Below the pieces are notes generated by a model that ran no database searches, had not been told where the DNA came from, and saw nothing but the letters and a program-made list of their open reading frames with translations. Positions 23,724 to 35,226 of a stretch of DNA of 64,000 nt are shown one piece after another (the stretch's first letter is position 1; each line of letters begins with the position of its first letter). The stretch is from Cercophora sp. LCS_1 (taxonomy: Eukaryota; Ascomycota; Sordariomycetes; Sordariales; Lasiosphaeriaceae), in assembly GCA_036250225.1 (NCBI GenBank), contig JAPZLL010000003.1, forward strand, positions 806,001 through 870,000, written 5' to 3'. A program made the translations under genes and the position numbers.

Positions 23724-24235
23724 ATGACATCCACAATCGGCATCCCGATCAAACTCCTCAATGAGGCCCAAGTCAGTATATTTACCAAGTTCCCCCATCC
23801 GATACCTTGCATCTCCGAAAAAAGAAACCCCCACTAACCAACAGCCACAAAAACAGGGCCACATCGTCACCCTCGAAATCACATCCGGCCAAACCTACCG
23901 CGGCAAGCTAATCGAAGCCGAAGACAACATGAACGTCCAGCTCAAGGACATCACGGTCACGGCCCGCGACGGCCGCGTCAGCCATCTGGAGCAGGTCTAC
24001 ATCCGTGGGAGCCACGTTCGCTTCTTTATCGTTCCCGACATGTTGAGGTACGCTCCCCCCCTCCTCTCCCTCCTCTCCCTCCCACAACCCCCAAATGGCG
24101 AAGCTAATCATGGTATCACGCAGGAACGCGCCCATGTTCAGGAGTCGTAACGTTCGCGGACGGGGTGTCGGTCTCGCCAGAGGAAGGGCAACCGTGAGCA
24201 GAGCGCGCGCTGGCGGCAGGGGAAGCAGGCCTTAG
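23724..24235 (+). CDS. Small nuclear ribonucleoprotein SmD3
   Basis: SmD3 is one of the seven Sm core proteins that form the ring around U1, U2, U4 and U5 snRNAs. Three exons, 23724-23771, 23857-24047 and 24124-24235, give 116 aa. The protein starts [16 protein letters not shown] and joins to [18 protein letters not shown], the Sm1 motif. Sm2 follows as [18 protein letters not shown]. The tail is Arg/Gly-rich ([12 protein letters not shown]), as in other SmD3 proteins, where it is a target of arginine methylation. The frame is maintained at both junctions. Length and sequence leave no doubt about the family. Confidence 0.97.
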
Positions 24236-24765
24236 TCGACTGGTTCCCTTGGGCCGGAACCTGAGCTTCTCCAGGGGACGATTCAGAAAGTGAAAGGAGC
24301 TATGGAACGGATGGACAGGATGGATGAGGAATATGAGGCGGAAAAGAGTGACAAGGCGCGAAAGAGAAAAAAAAGGAGGCTTGGGTTGGATTGAAACTCG
24401 GGTCTACGATACGATTTTGACGGAAGAAGCGCTCTTTTTTTTGGGGGGGGGGGGGGAAGTGTCTATACCCAGCTTTTCCAGGAATGGATGGCGACAAGGG
24501 CAGCGAGGATACAGGTCGCAAAGAAAGGACGGGAAAGAGAGTTACGGAATACGTTCGCCCTGGTTTACCATACCGCGGGGTACGTATATTTGTTGTTTGG
24601 TGCGGTGCGGCATCCGTCGAGCGAGATTCACAGGCGCTGACTTGGGACGCCACCTTGACACCTTTAAAGGCCACCGCAGAGATATTCCTGTTGAGTAGAG
24701 ACAACCACGTCTCTCGAATTAGGTACTGGTATTGTACAAATGGTATACACAAAACCGGTGGGCGC
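24236..24765. other. convergent 3' intergenic region
   Basis: This lies between SmD3 and the convergent mitochondrial protein gene. It includes a G tract of about 14 bases near 24443 and A-rich runs. No gene is supported; short frames overlap on both strands. Confidence 0.5.
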
Positions 24766-26802
24766 TTATCTCAGCCGAGCCAGCGCGTCCTCCGCCCTCT
24801 GAATAATCTCCATGGCTTGTTGCAGCTCATGTAGTTGTTCGGTTCGGTCGCCTACTGACTGCGTTGCTCTATTGAGCACATCGGCTATGCTGGCCTCTGT
24901 TGCGCGGATGGCTTTACGGCCTTCTTCGCGCACTTCCCCTTCCCAGAACTCTCGCGCCTTTTCCCACTGCCTCTGGAGGCGACCTAGACTCCACACGAGG
25001 CCGAGCGCAGCGATCGCGCCGGATTCATAGATTCCCAGCGCCGAGAGATAGGTGAGTCCTGCCAAGCCTGTGGTCACGGCGGCTCCGCCACTCGACTGCA
25101 AGACCAGCTTTTGCGCGAGGGCTTGAAGGGCTGGGACCGTCTTCTCCTGAAGGTAGTTCCGAGTGAAGGAGATCTGCGTCGGCCACTTCAACTCTGACTG
25201 ATGAACGACTGCTGTGCTATCCGTGGACGGCGTCGGGCTCGTGTACAGCGGAGGGTTTTCTTGCCCCCCAGAAATGCCTGCTTCCTGAACGCGACCGGCC
25301 AGGTAGATGATACCTCTCTCTGCGTCGGGCAGAAAGCGGGAAGCCACCATTTCCGAAGAGACCATGCCCACGTCATCAGCTCTCCAGAACAGCTTCCACC
25401 AACCAAGCTTTCGCCATGACCGACCGGTGAAGGCAACCTCCAACTGCTGCTCGAGCTCCTCGTGTGCCTTTTGAGCCCACTCTGTCAGCCCCTGGTTGAG
25501 CCGCGCCAGGGTGTGTGGCGGGATGCCTCCTTTTGTCGCCAACGACATGTCCCGAGCCTGCTCTTCCTGGATCACAGCGCTTGCATTCTTCAGCAGGGAG
25601 TATATAAGATTGCGGACAGGAGCCTTGAGAGCACCTTCATCGTTTGACGAAACGTTCCTCTTCAGCCACTCATTGATCCGACCAACATTCGACTCTGACC
25701 ATAGAGCCTGGTACTTTATCGCATTGCTGACGCTCTCCCGGAATAGCGCGATACCCTCGCTACCCGCAGAAACATTGACCTTGACTAGTGGGCAGCCAGA
25801 CAAGTCCTCATCACTCAGCTGCTTAAAGTCCACTGCGGCCGCAATCGTGTCACTGCCCTCAAGAATCGGGATCGAGAGAATCTCAGAGGCTCCCAAAACA
25901 CCGTCGCCGACTAATAGGGTCATATGAACCGGCGTAGCAATGGGCGTGAGCGTCCCCTGAGGCGGGGTTGCTATCTCGACCGTCGGCGCAAGAATGGCGT
26001 CATCAACCGCCAAAGGATCACCAGAGTGTTCCGCCGCCGAAAGTGAGTCCGCTTCCAGGACAAGCATTTCGAGGTTCGCCTGGTTCAGCATTGGCGACGA
26101 GACTTCAATCTCGGGAATCCCATGCTCCTTGACCACTTCCATCGTCCCCTTCTGTTGCGCGCCCTCGACCGGACCAACCCGCACAACCAGCGGCTGCGAT
26201 AGATCGTGAGCCTCCAATTGCGCTTCCCACCGCTCGGCCGGCGTCAGTGGATCTGCCAATGCCAATCTCAGCAGCTTCTTCGCCGTGTCCCCCGAGTTTG
26301 ACCCATCCTTTAGAGCAAGAAACGCAACTCGAACAGACTCGTGACCCGGCGGTTGGGACAAGTTTCGGAGGGCGAGTTGCACGCGCGCAAGGTTGACATA
26401 ATTGGGCGCTTGCTTTTGCAAATCGAACAGAGCATCCTGGAGGTCTCGTCTCGGATCGGTCGTCCTGGGCGCAGCTGTTGCGGCGGCATCTGTCGACTCG
26501 GCGCGTGTCCGGGGATAGCTCCCGACTAGCTTTCTCGGCGGTGATCGGGCTAGCGACGGGGCGGAGGGGCGTTTCGCTTGGGAACAAAAGAGACATATTG
26601 AAGCTCTGTTTTGCTTCAATGCGCCGCTGCGGCTGAGAGCCGGCCTCAGCCATGGAATTGGCGACATGGTCATTTCGAAGCTTGCCTTGTCGGGCAAGCC
26701 GTTGTTGAAAGCTCCAGCCCTGTGCCGAAGCAGCTCTCTTCTAGCGGTAATTTCTCGGGTCGGATCCCCCACAACGGAGAACGGACTGCGCGCCAAGACC
26801 AC
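24766..26802 (-). CDS. Mitochondrial membrane protein, probably Mmc1-like
   Basis: A single-exon gene. The ATG at 26802 gives 678 aa, but the in-frame ATGs at 26673 and 26667 start MTMSPIPWLRPALSRSG, a typical mitochondrial presequence rich in Arg and Ser without acids, so one of these is the likely start (633-635 aa). After a disordered linker comes a helical region (RRDLQDALFDLQKQ and on), then a mixed alpha/beta part (VHMTLLVGDGVLGASE, LVKVNVSAGSEGI). Near the C-terminus, GGAAVTTGLAGLTYLSALGI and SGAIAALGLVWSLGRLQ form a hydrophobic hairpin, followed by an amphipathic coiled coil. The hairpin-then-coil layout resembles membrane-remodelling GTPase relatives, but I see no intact GTPase motif set. 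I think it belongs to the family annotated Mmc1 in filamentous fungi; that is recall, not proof. It shares a short promoter with the E2 gene. Confidence 0.7.
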   Translation of the reverse strand: MVLARSPFSVVGDPTREITARRELLRHRAGAFNNGLPDKASFEMTMSPIPWLRPALSRSGALKQNRASICLFCSQAKRPSAPSLARSPPRKLVGSYPRTRAESTDAAATAAPRTTDPRRDLQDALFDLQKQAPNYVNLARVQLALRNLSQPPGHESVRVAFLALKDGSNSGDTAKKLLRLALADPLTPAERWEAQLEAHDLSQPLVVRVGPVEGAQQKGTMEVVKEHGIPEIEVSSPMLNQANLEMLVLEADSLSAAEHSGDPLAVDDAILAPTVEIATPPQGTLTPIATPVHMTLLVGDGVLGASEILSIPILEGSDTIAAAVDFKQLSDEDLSGCPLVKVNVSAGSEGIALFRESVSNAIKYQALWSESNVGRINEWLKRNVSSNDEGALKAPVRNLIYSLLKNASAVIQEEQARDMSLATKGGIPPHTLARLNQGLTEWAQKAHEELEQQLEVAFTGRSWRKLGWWKLFWRADDVGMVSSEMVASRFLPDAERGIIYLAGRVQEAGISGGQENPPLYTSPTPSTDSTAVVHQSELKWPTQISFTRNYLQEKTVPALQALAQKLVLQSSGGAAVTTGLAGLTYLSALGIYESGAIAALGLVWSLGRLQRQWEKAREFWEGEVREEGRKAIRATEASIADVLNRATQSVGDRTEQLHELQQAMEIIQRAEDALARLR

Positions 26803-26972
26803 CCAATGGCCATCGAACCCCTGTCACTTTCGCGGCACCCCATTGACGTCTCTGACCCCTCCAAAAGCAGCTCCCCGCCATCTCCAGCTCCTATCCATCT
26901 AGATATCTGCTCACGTTCTTCAAAGCAAGTCGCTACAAACCAACCCTCCCTGACCAAAGAGAACCAGGCGTA
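26803..26972. promoter_or_regulatory. short divergent promoter, mitochondrial protein / UBC7-type E2
   Basis: The two start codons are only 170 to 305 bases apart, depending on which ATG the minus-strand gene uses. Both promoters must lie in this interval and may extend into the minus-strand leader. A compact bidirectional promoter is inferred from spacing alone. Confidence 0.5.
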
Positions 26973-27546
26973 ATGGCCTCATCAACCGCCCACCGCCGCC
27001 TCCTCCAAGAATACCGCGCCCTGACAAATAACCCGCCCGAGGGCATCACAGCGGGGCCCGTATCCGAAGATGACCTCCTCGTCTGGGAAGCTCTGATCCA
27101 AGGGCCCGAGGGGACACCGTTCGAAGGCGGCGTGTTCCCGGCAGAGCTGCGCTTCCCCCGGGATTATCCGCTTGCGCCGCCGACGATGAAATTCCTCGGC
27201 GAGGTGTGGCATCCCAATGGTATGTTTTATGTTGCGCCCCCCTTCCTTTCTTTCCTAAAATCCAAAACCGGCGTGCTGACACGAGATAATAGTATATCCC
27301 AGCGGCCTCGTCTGCATCTCCATCCTCCACCCGCCCGGTGACGATCCGAACCACTACGAGCACGCGTCCGAGCGGTGGTCGCCTATCCAGTCTGTTGAGA
27401 AAATCCTGATTTCGGTCATGAGCATGTTGGCCGAGCCGAATGATGAGAGTCCTGCAAATGTGGAGGCAGCAAAGATGTGGCGTGAAAACAGGGCAGAGTA
27501 TGAGAAAAAGGTTAGAGATGGAGTGAGGAGATCGCTGGGGCTTTGA
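26973..27546 (+). CDS. Ubiquitin-conjugating enzyme E2, UBC7/UBE2G2 type
   Basis: This E2 accepts ubiquitin from E1 and works with ER-associated degradation ligases in the Ubc7 class. Two exons, 26973-27219 and 27293-27546, give 166 aa. The UBC fold is complete: [20 protein letters not shown], then the [18 protein letters not shown] strand, and [18 protein letters not shown] leading across the intron to [13 protein letters not shown]. The catalytic Cys is at about residue 90. The acidic insertion after it ([19 protein letters not shown]) is the hallmark of the UBC7/UBE2G class and separates it from other E2s. No membrane anchor is present, so ER recruitment would need a Cue1-type partner elsewhere. 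Confidence 0.95.
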
Positions 27547-27779
27547 TTTTCTGTCGTCCCAAGTTAAAGGGGCTGGGGCGGCGCAGGATCTCAGGGGTTG
27601 ATATGGGGAGGTTCCTGTCCAAATCCAGCGCTGGATTTATTTGCATGGCTGCGGTGTTTTACGGATGTTTTAACTTATAATCTGAGCAGTAAGCGATATA
27701 TAGACACAAAGCTGGTGGTGGCGTTGTATCTTCATCTCTATTCAAGGCTCTTGGTTTTCTCCTGTCTGGCTCTGTCCTG

Positions 27780-30625
27780 TCAAAGGTTATTCTCGGCCTT
27801 GAACTTGTCCCAGGCCTCGTTCAGTGTGCTGAACACTATTGCTGCGATCATGCGGACTTCTGTGGATGCGTCTTGGGGAAGCTGTGCACGATTGTTAGCG
27901 CTGTTTTACTCTCGACACAACGCGCCCAACTTACCTTGTCAGGATGTGTCTTTCCAATGGCCTTCATGTAGATAATCTTGACCTTGTTGGCCAACACAAG
28001 CTCATGCAATCCAACCTTTTTCCACCCGCTCCCCTCCCACAACACATTCTCCATACTGCTCAGCAGAGCTCTCAGGTTTTCCCTCTTTCCATCTCTCCAA
28101 GCTGCAACCCGGGCATCTACCTTGTCCACGAGAGCAAACTTCTCGGCACCTTCATCCTCGGCCGCCTTGTTCGCCGCACGCAATCGTTCGACTGCCTCTG
28201 AACTCTTCTGGTTCGATGCCGCCGGTTTTGGGCGTTGGGCTGCAGGGCGCGCCGCTGGTGGTCGAGCCGCGGGCTTAGGCTTGGGAGCCAACGCTGTCTG
28301 ACAACGTTGCCGGCCGGCTATCGCCAGAGCGCCACCGTGACCAGACTCTACGCACAGTTGCCAAACCGTCGCCGCGTCTCCCCACTTTTCCATTTGCTCG
28401 AGAGCTTCGGCCTTACGAGTCAAGGCCTTGCCATAAAGTTCTCGCATGTCCCGCTTCTCACCATCGCCGCTCTGAAGATCAACCTGTTCACCCTCACCCT
28501 TGATGGGCCCAATAAGGTTGATGGCTGTGTCAGCATCTTCAACAGCCTGCCGTGGCTCACCCGTCTTGAGGGCCGTCAGCGCGCGGTTGCAAAGAAGGAG
28601 GATGGCGAGGGGATGCGACTGCGGGATGGAAGACAGAGACGAGGAATACGAAGCATGAGCCGCAGCATAGTCTCCACGCTTGAAATGTGCTGTGCCTTCC
28701 AGGCGGTGTTTGGTGGAACTCTGAAGCGCGATGGCCGAGACGTTGGGTATCGGTCTCTGTGGGCGCGCCGCCGGCGCTGGGCGTGGCGCGGGCGACTGTC
28801 GAGGAGTTTGTCTAGGGGTAGGCTGTGAGGGTCGAGAAGGCAGCGTAGCTTGGGGTTTGGGTACAGGAGGAGGATTGAACAACAAGTCGGGCTCTGGCTG
28901 AGGAGGTGCACTTGTTTCGGGCGGCGGCTGCGGCGTTGTCTTTTTTCTCCGAGCCGGGCTGATGTAGGCCTGAGCGTGTTCTTCCTCGGCTGCTAGCTTG
29001 TTGAGACGCGATCGAGGGTCAAGGGGTGCGGATTGGCTAGTTTGCTGCCATTTCGGGGCTGCGCTGCTCTGTGGATGCCGCGAAGATGGGAAGGCTGGCG
29101 ACTGGTCTCTCGAAGCTGTATTGCTTGATGGCCTGCTTTCTCTTGATGAAGGTCCCCGTCCTGGTCGCGCTCCTCCTTCTAGCATCATCGCTTCGTCCGT
29201 CACATCGGCACGCGCTTTCCCGCTGGGAGCAGAGCTATGCTCTTGGGCCGACCTCATCCACTTGGGCTGGTTCGGGTCACCATCTTGCTGAAACTCTGAC
29301 ACAGCCTTTTGAACCTTTTTCTGACCTTGCTTCCAAAAGCTATTGGCGGTTTTGAGCAAGCTGGACCCAACAGCAGCGGCAGTCTTGGTAAAATCGCCGT
29401 CCGCGGATGCTGGTGATCTGCTGTCCCGGCTTCGGGCACCTTCGCCGTCCCGCATCCAAGATGGTGGAGCGTTTCTGGATTGGCTGGGCGCGCGATCCTC
29501 ACCGCTTGTTCCCGGTTCCCTGGAGCTTTGTTTCCCCCTCGACTTCTCCTTTGCCTGCCTGTGGGCGTCGTCTAGAAGCCAATTGACGGCGGCCTGAACG
29601 TTCAGCCCTGCGCCACTCTCCGTCAAGCCTCTCCTAGCATTCTCCGGCGTGAACCCGTAGTCTACGAGCTGGGCGACGGCCTTGTCGAAAGGATCGTTTG
29701 AAGGGGCGGTGGGGTCTGGCTCAGAGTCTGAAGATGAGTCCTCGATAGCTTTCCCCGGTTCGGGGGTTCGGGAAAACGCCGGTGGCTGAGGTTGCTGTTT
29801 CCTGACCTGATCCACTGGTTTGGCCAAATCACCCAGAAAGTCATCCTCGTCTACCGCTACAACAGGCGCAGCCACCGACTTCGGCTTGAGCTGACTCAGC
29901 CCAAAAGGGTCATCATCGTCGTCAATCAGCCCCCCTCCCCCGCTCGAGGAAATTCCCGTTTTATTCCATGACTGTGGGTTGCTCAGATCCAATGCGGGTG
30001 TCGGGGCAGGCGACGGCCGGTTTGAGGAGTTGGGTGGTGGGAAGTGACTCGAGTTGTCAACCTTTGTGCTAGCATTGAAAGCAGCGAATAGGTCTGCATC
30101 TGAATCGGTGTGGCTACCATTTTGTGCACCCAAGGCTTTCGAAGCCTGGGATGGGGGTGCTATCGCGGGCGAAGAAGTCCTGGGAGTGCCAGCTTGGCTC
30201 CTTCCCAGAGTATCAAAGAACTGGCCGTCCCCATATTGTGCCTGGGCCTGTTTGCGCCTCTCCTCCTCCTTTCTCCGTCGCTCAGCTTCAAGCTGGTCTT
30301 GGCGCTCTCGCAAGCTCAGATTCGCGCTGGACTTTGCGCCGCCAAAATTGACGAGGTTACTGAAGCTGTCCTGGGTCGGCTTTGGTGGTTGTATCTTGCC
30401 GGTAGCACCTCCGGCCGACGTTTGCGCCGAGAGGGGGGTGTTGCGGCCCGAGGCGAGCGGGGACGGAGTCGGGCGCAAGGGTGCGTAGAAGGATGGATTC
30501 GATGATGCCGCTGTGGGAGTCGTCTTGGAGGGCCCGCTGCCCGGGGTCGACCAGCTGAGCCCGGACAGATCATCCATTGTCGGAAAGGAAAAGGTGAACT
30601 TGGTGTCGTGTGCGAGATCGACCAT
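27780..30625 (-). CDS. Auxilin-like J-domain protein (Swa2 type)
   Basis: This protein recruits Hsp70 to strip clathrin from coated vesicles. Two exons: down to 27935, then 27881-27780. The ATG at 30625 gives 930 aa, but the in-frame ATG at 30577 (MDDLSGLSWSTPGSG, 914 aa) looks like the true start. A long disordered N-terminus contains DPF (DDDDPFGLSQ) and other short motifs likely to bind clathrin or adaptors. A UBA domain follows (AQLVDYGFTPENARRGL to VNWLLDD), then a Pro-rich spacer. A TPR region (HRLEGTAHFKRGDYAAAHA to LLCNRALTALKTGEPRQA) comes next. The C-terminal J domain carries the essential HPD in GKTHPDK, just before the intron, and ends LNEAWDKFKAENNL. The domain order UBA-TPR-J is that of Swa2/auxilin. 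Confidence 0.93.
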
Positions 30626-32553
30626 AGCAGGTCTCAGCTCCGGAGGACGGATTGCTCAGGGCGCTTCAGGCATGTCGTTGGAGCCAGCAGGAGCCCCACT
30701 TCCCCAATCCCTTGGCGCTGCCAGATGGGCGATCAGCTAGGGACTGTGGCTGACACAAACGTGGCTGTGATCGGAGACCACCAGCCACAACTCCCGTCCC
30801 CCGGTCGGAGGGGCCGGAGAGAACGCCGACAATAGGTCAATCAACCATCCCGCCTTAGCCGGTCTGCCCCGTTGTCAAGAGGCAGTTTCCGTTCGGCTGA
30901 TCAGGGAATATTCTCCCGTATGCTGGGCAATGGCAAGTGTTGCCGACCTGACGAACGGGAAAGGCCGTGATCCATGGTAGTACCGTCACGACATCAGCAG
31001 CACGTTCAGAAGAGCCGCTCGTCTGATCACAGTGCTAACAAGTTGCGGCGTTGCATGTTGAGCATGCCGATCCCCGGGCGCTAACCTTTTTTTCGAGGGC
31101 ACCAACCAGGTCTTCAGGGCTGCATGAAATGCGACGGAGGCGCACCAGGGGCAAGACCCCGGGCCAGCCACAGCTCGGTAGATCGGCGGCGCCCAAGGGG
31201 CGTCAACGCCCACACGAATGCGATCGCGTTCTGATTGGCCCGGGACTGCCAGCTGAGGCCCCTAGCGGCTCTGAAACAGTTTCAAGATCATGGTCTCGAT
31301 CCATCCCTGTGGGCTGCCCCTTCGTTTTCCCCGCCCTTCTTCAACGGCGAGCGAAGGTCCCGGTTCTGCAGACACTTTAACCATGCCGCTGCTCCGCGGG
31401 AGGCGATCGTGATGGGATGATGTTCACGGCAAGTGGGAATCTCACGGCTCACGAGAAAATCCTCATCGGCAAAATTGATTGCGTGAGCTGCCTGAGCTGA
31501 GCTCGCTAATCAAGTCGTACCCAAATTTGGCGGTTTGCGTGAGCTGCCTCGTGAACAGCAGAGGCGCAGCCAAATTCCCGAGATCTCACCTGCGTTGGCC
31601 GCACCCATTTTTGGCGCCTCAGGGGCCGGGTAAAATGCGAACAGGATGGGTTGACCGGTGCAATCTTGACCTGCAGAGTCACTTGGGTCTGCTGGGTACA
31701 CGACTCGGGCTGTGGATGCCGTGTTGGCTATCGCGAACATTGTCGGTGAGTGTGGTGGGTGCTCCGCACCGAAGGTGATAGAAATGTCGTTTCGAATTAC
31801 CAAGGAGTAGAGGCCCGTCGTCCGACAGCAAAGAGGTGACCCTGGTGTCTCCAAGACCATCTGGTCGGTGTCGCAGGCTAAAGCGATCCAATGGGCCTGG
31901 GTACCTTTTTAGAGAAAGACCCCTTAATCTAAAGAAGGGCATTGCGATCCCCCAGTGATGCACAGGGATTGGTGGCAGTGTCACCAGCCAAGGGCTCGTC
32001 AGGAACCCCCACCACGCATTCCAAAAGGGAAATCCATATCTTCACCCGCTCCCTCCCTCTCTCGCTCGCTGAACTTTTGATTCTCTGCTTTCTGGCCTTC
32101 ACCACCAGGGCGTTTCCTTCACCGGGTCACCTTCCTTTGACATATCGTCTCGTCACTCATTTTCAGTGTTGATCGCATACATTCATTTCGTCCGAGCCTT
32201 TGAAGCAGTTGATCGATCGAGGGCACCTTCCGCCGTTCCCCGTTTCACCCACCCCGAGTTGCCCATATTTCACCCCAAGGGCCAGAGCCGAGTGTTGTGT
32301 TTGGACCTAGTGACTGGAATTCATCTCCGTTCCTTCTGATATCTCAGAGTCACATCACGCGCACTTCTACTGATCCACCACGCTGGTGCACGCGTCCCAC
32401 ACCCCAACCCACGGCTTCCTCGATCTGTTTCGTTTGCTCCTTCCAACGGTCAACCAGCAACGACCATTGGTCCACCACTCCTTTTTTCCTAGTTTCGACA
32501 TTGCCTTCTCTCGACATATTCGATTCTTTTCAGTCACTCCTTAGATTCCCACG
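30626..32553. other. long divergent intergenic region
   Basis: About 1.9 kb between the auxilin-like gene (minus) and the DUF1996 gene (plus). The last 500 bases before 32554 are strongly pyrimidine-rich, typical of a long fungal 5' leader. A 15-base direct repeat, TTGCGTGAGCTGCCT, occurs at 31479 and 31535. Short frames show no domains. No RNA gene was seen. Confidence 0.45.
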
Positions 32554-34194
32554 ATGAAGAGAACCCTTTTCGCCTTGAGCGCTGTTGCTATTAATGGCGC
32601 GGCCGCTTTCTGGCGCATGCCGTGCCGAGGCCGTCTGGGACTTGCTCGCATGGACCCTCTCGTCTCGCCCGGTGAAGTTGCGCAGCATGTTCACCACATC
32701 CACGGATCGTCTGGTAGGCTTGCCTGCTTTGGTATTGCGGTTGTGTTGTTGACATCGATTAGGCTTCAGTGAGACTGCGGGCTACGAGGATCTGGTCAAC
32801 GCAGAGTGCACATCTTGCGCTGTCACGCAGGACAAGTCAGTGTATTGGGCTCCGGCCCTCTACTTCCGTCACACCGATGGCACTTATGAGCTTGTTGAGC
32901 AGGACGGTGGCATGTTGAAGTAAGCGTCTCTTTGAGCAGTGGTGGTCAGGGTCCTAACAACAGACAGCTACTATTTCCTGTTTCAGGATGACAACAACCC
33001 GGACGCCGGCATCAAGGCATTCCCCAAGGGCTTCCGCATGATTGCTGGAGATAGTCTTCGCAGGAACTACTCGGTCGCTGGGCTCAGTGCCAAGGATAAG
33101 GAACCCGAGAAGTCGCTGTGGGCGATGCTTGGCCAGACAACTCAGGTTGATCTCGCTCAGCGCGCCGTTGGCTTCAACTGCCTCGACTACGACAAGCCCG
33201 CCGAGGGCACCCTGTACCGCCATTACATGCCCGAGAAGGACTACCTCGACGCCAACTGTGGTGACGGGCTCAGAATAGAGCTCATGTTCCCGTCCTGCTG
33301 GAACGGCAAGGACCTGGATTCTCCCAACCACAGGGACCACGTTGCGTACCCCGACCTCGTCATGACGGGTGGCTGCCCCTCTGGCTTTGATGTCAAGCTC
33401 CCGGGTCTTCTTTACGAGACTATCTGGAAGACCAACAAGTTTGCTGGCGTGCCCGGCGAATTCTTCCTCGCGAATGGTGACTCTCAAGGTGAGTTGTCAT
33501 TACTGGTTTGGGGTTTTGGGTTCAATCTGACAATTGAATAGGATTTGGTTATCATGCCGACTTCATGATGGGTTGGGAGCCTGAGTTCCTTCAGCAGGCC
33601 GTGAACCAGTGCACAAGCAGGTCTGGCAAGATTGAGGACTGCTCCATTTTCGACATCCAGTCCGACGATAAAGCCCACCAGTGCAAGATGAACGTTCCAT
33701 CCGCGCTCGCCAACGAGAAGGTCGAGGGGCGTGTTGGCATGGCACTCCCTGGAGACGTGCCCATCCAGTACGGACCAGAGCCGGCTACTAACCCAAGCCC
33801 TGGACCCCAGACCACCACCGTTGCTGTTCCCTCGGTGGGCTACTCAGAGGGTGCCAAGCCCACTGGCAGCGTTTACTTGCCCGGTCAGATTTTCAAGGAG
33901 ACCTCGATCAGCACCGAGGCCCCGTCGAGCACTCAAGAGATCGCTGCCTTAGCCCAGCCTCCTGTCACGCCGGCTCCCGAGCCCCCTGTCGAGCCTGTTG
34001 ACGACGGCTATGAGGTCGTCCGTACCGAGTACATCACGGCTGGCAACCTCGTCAGCATGATCATCGTCAAGGAGAAGGTCGAGTATGTCACCGTAACAAC
34101 TACGACATACACATCAACAATGACGGTTGGCGCCCTCAAGGCGCGCTACACCCCACACATGCACCGCCACCAGCGCCGTCATGGTCGCCGCTAA
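32554..34194 (+). CDS. Secreted DUF1996 domain protein
   Basis: Four exons, 32554-32713, 32763-32919, 32968-33488 and 33542-34194, give 496 aa. Residues 1-18 (MKRTLFALSAVAINGAAA) form a clear signal peptide. FWRMPCRGRLGLARMDPLV opens the DUF1996 domain, which continues with HVHHIHGSSGFSET, the YWAPALYFRH strand, NCLDYDKP, MFPSCWNGKDLDSPNHRDHV and CPSGFDVKLPGLLYE, ending near HADFMMGWEPEFLQQAV. These Cys and His positions are characteristic of the family. After the domain comes a Thr/Pro/Ser-rich linker and a repetitive VTVTTTTYTSTMT stretch, ending in a His/Arg-rich tail. The domain is common in secreted and wall-associated fungal proteins; its biochemical role is not settled. The secretion call rests on the signal peptide. 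Confidence 0.93.
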
Positions 34195-35226
34195 AGAGCT
34201 CAATCCCGCCTTTGCATTGGCATCTCTCGGGGGACTTGCGGCTGTAGCATATAGGGGGGGAGGTACATGGTCATTTTATTCCCCATTCTTTGCCGTTTTT
34301 GGCAGAATTTTGATTTTAGAGGAGGATGGTTTTCGGGAATGCGCTGCGCATGTTGGATCCGATTTTATGGGTGGCCCCATGGAAGGTCGAGCAATATGGG
34401 GGGCCGAACTGGAAGCTATGATTTCGATGAATTGCATTGTGGCTTCGCATTGATTGCTTGTCACGTCAACTTTCATATGGCTGGCGTTCGGTGAATAGCA
34501 AAGATACCTCGGGCTTGATAAGAAAGCATTCAAACTGCAAACGGCCGCAACAAGGCTTCCTCTTGGCGACGTGAAACGAGATTTGTGCCCCATTGCGGAC
34601 GCTGATCATCCATGGTAGGCACATTGCAGGATGCGGCGCAACGTCTAGCGCAATATCGCGAGATGAGCCCCATGTTAGCCCACGTGAGCATATCTCATGG
34701 TGCCGCACCATTACGTCGTCCGGTGCTACATGACCAAGGTAGACCGAGGTTGGCTTAGTCCATCAGTGTCGAAAAGGTAAACAAACAGAAAGGGGCAGCT
34801 TATCTCAACAACAATACATTTTACGCTGACAATCTCGACGATGCCTTGTTGGAACTTTTTGTCAAATTGGTTTTGCACAGCAAATACGTGGTGGGCTGGT
34901 GGACGTGGAAGCAATGTCTCACGGCAACCATGGACTGGCATGGTGTTGCTCAGCACTACGCATTCCAGTTGAGCTTCCGGCCAGCAACGACCTGCTTTCA
35001 GCTGAAGCGCGGGGAAATTGGAAACCTAAAATGCTCTCTCCAGCCTCTACGGGTGTTTTCTCATCCTCTCCAGTCGCTCTGCACCTTTTCTGCCTCGTGC
35101 TTGTTGTCGGGTTTGCTGGTTGGCGATGCGATTGCGAGTGCTCTAGTCGCCAGCGGCAGCAACAGAGGGTAATTGAACCATTTCGGAGAGAAAGTTACCT
35201 GGGAGTTGGTTGAGTCAACCGTCAAA
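34195..35226. other. intergenic, promoter of the membrane protein gene
   Basis: About 1 kb between two plus-strand genes. Short frames on both strands have no recognisable domains. The frame of the next gene is open upstream to an ATG at 35173, but that start is less likely than 35227. Confidence 0.5.

Noticed and set aside
24443..24460. G tract of about 14 bases
   Set aside because: A simple homopolymer in a 3' flank; no other sign of a functional element.
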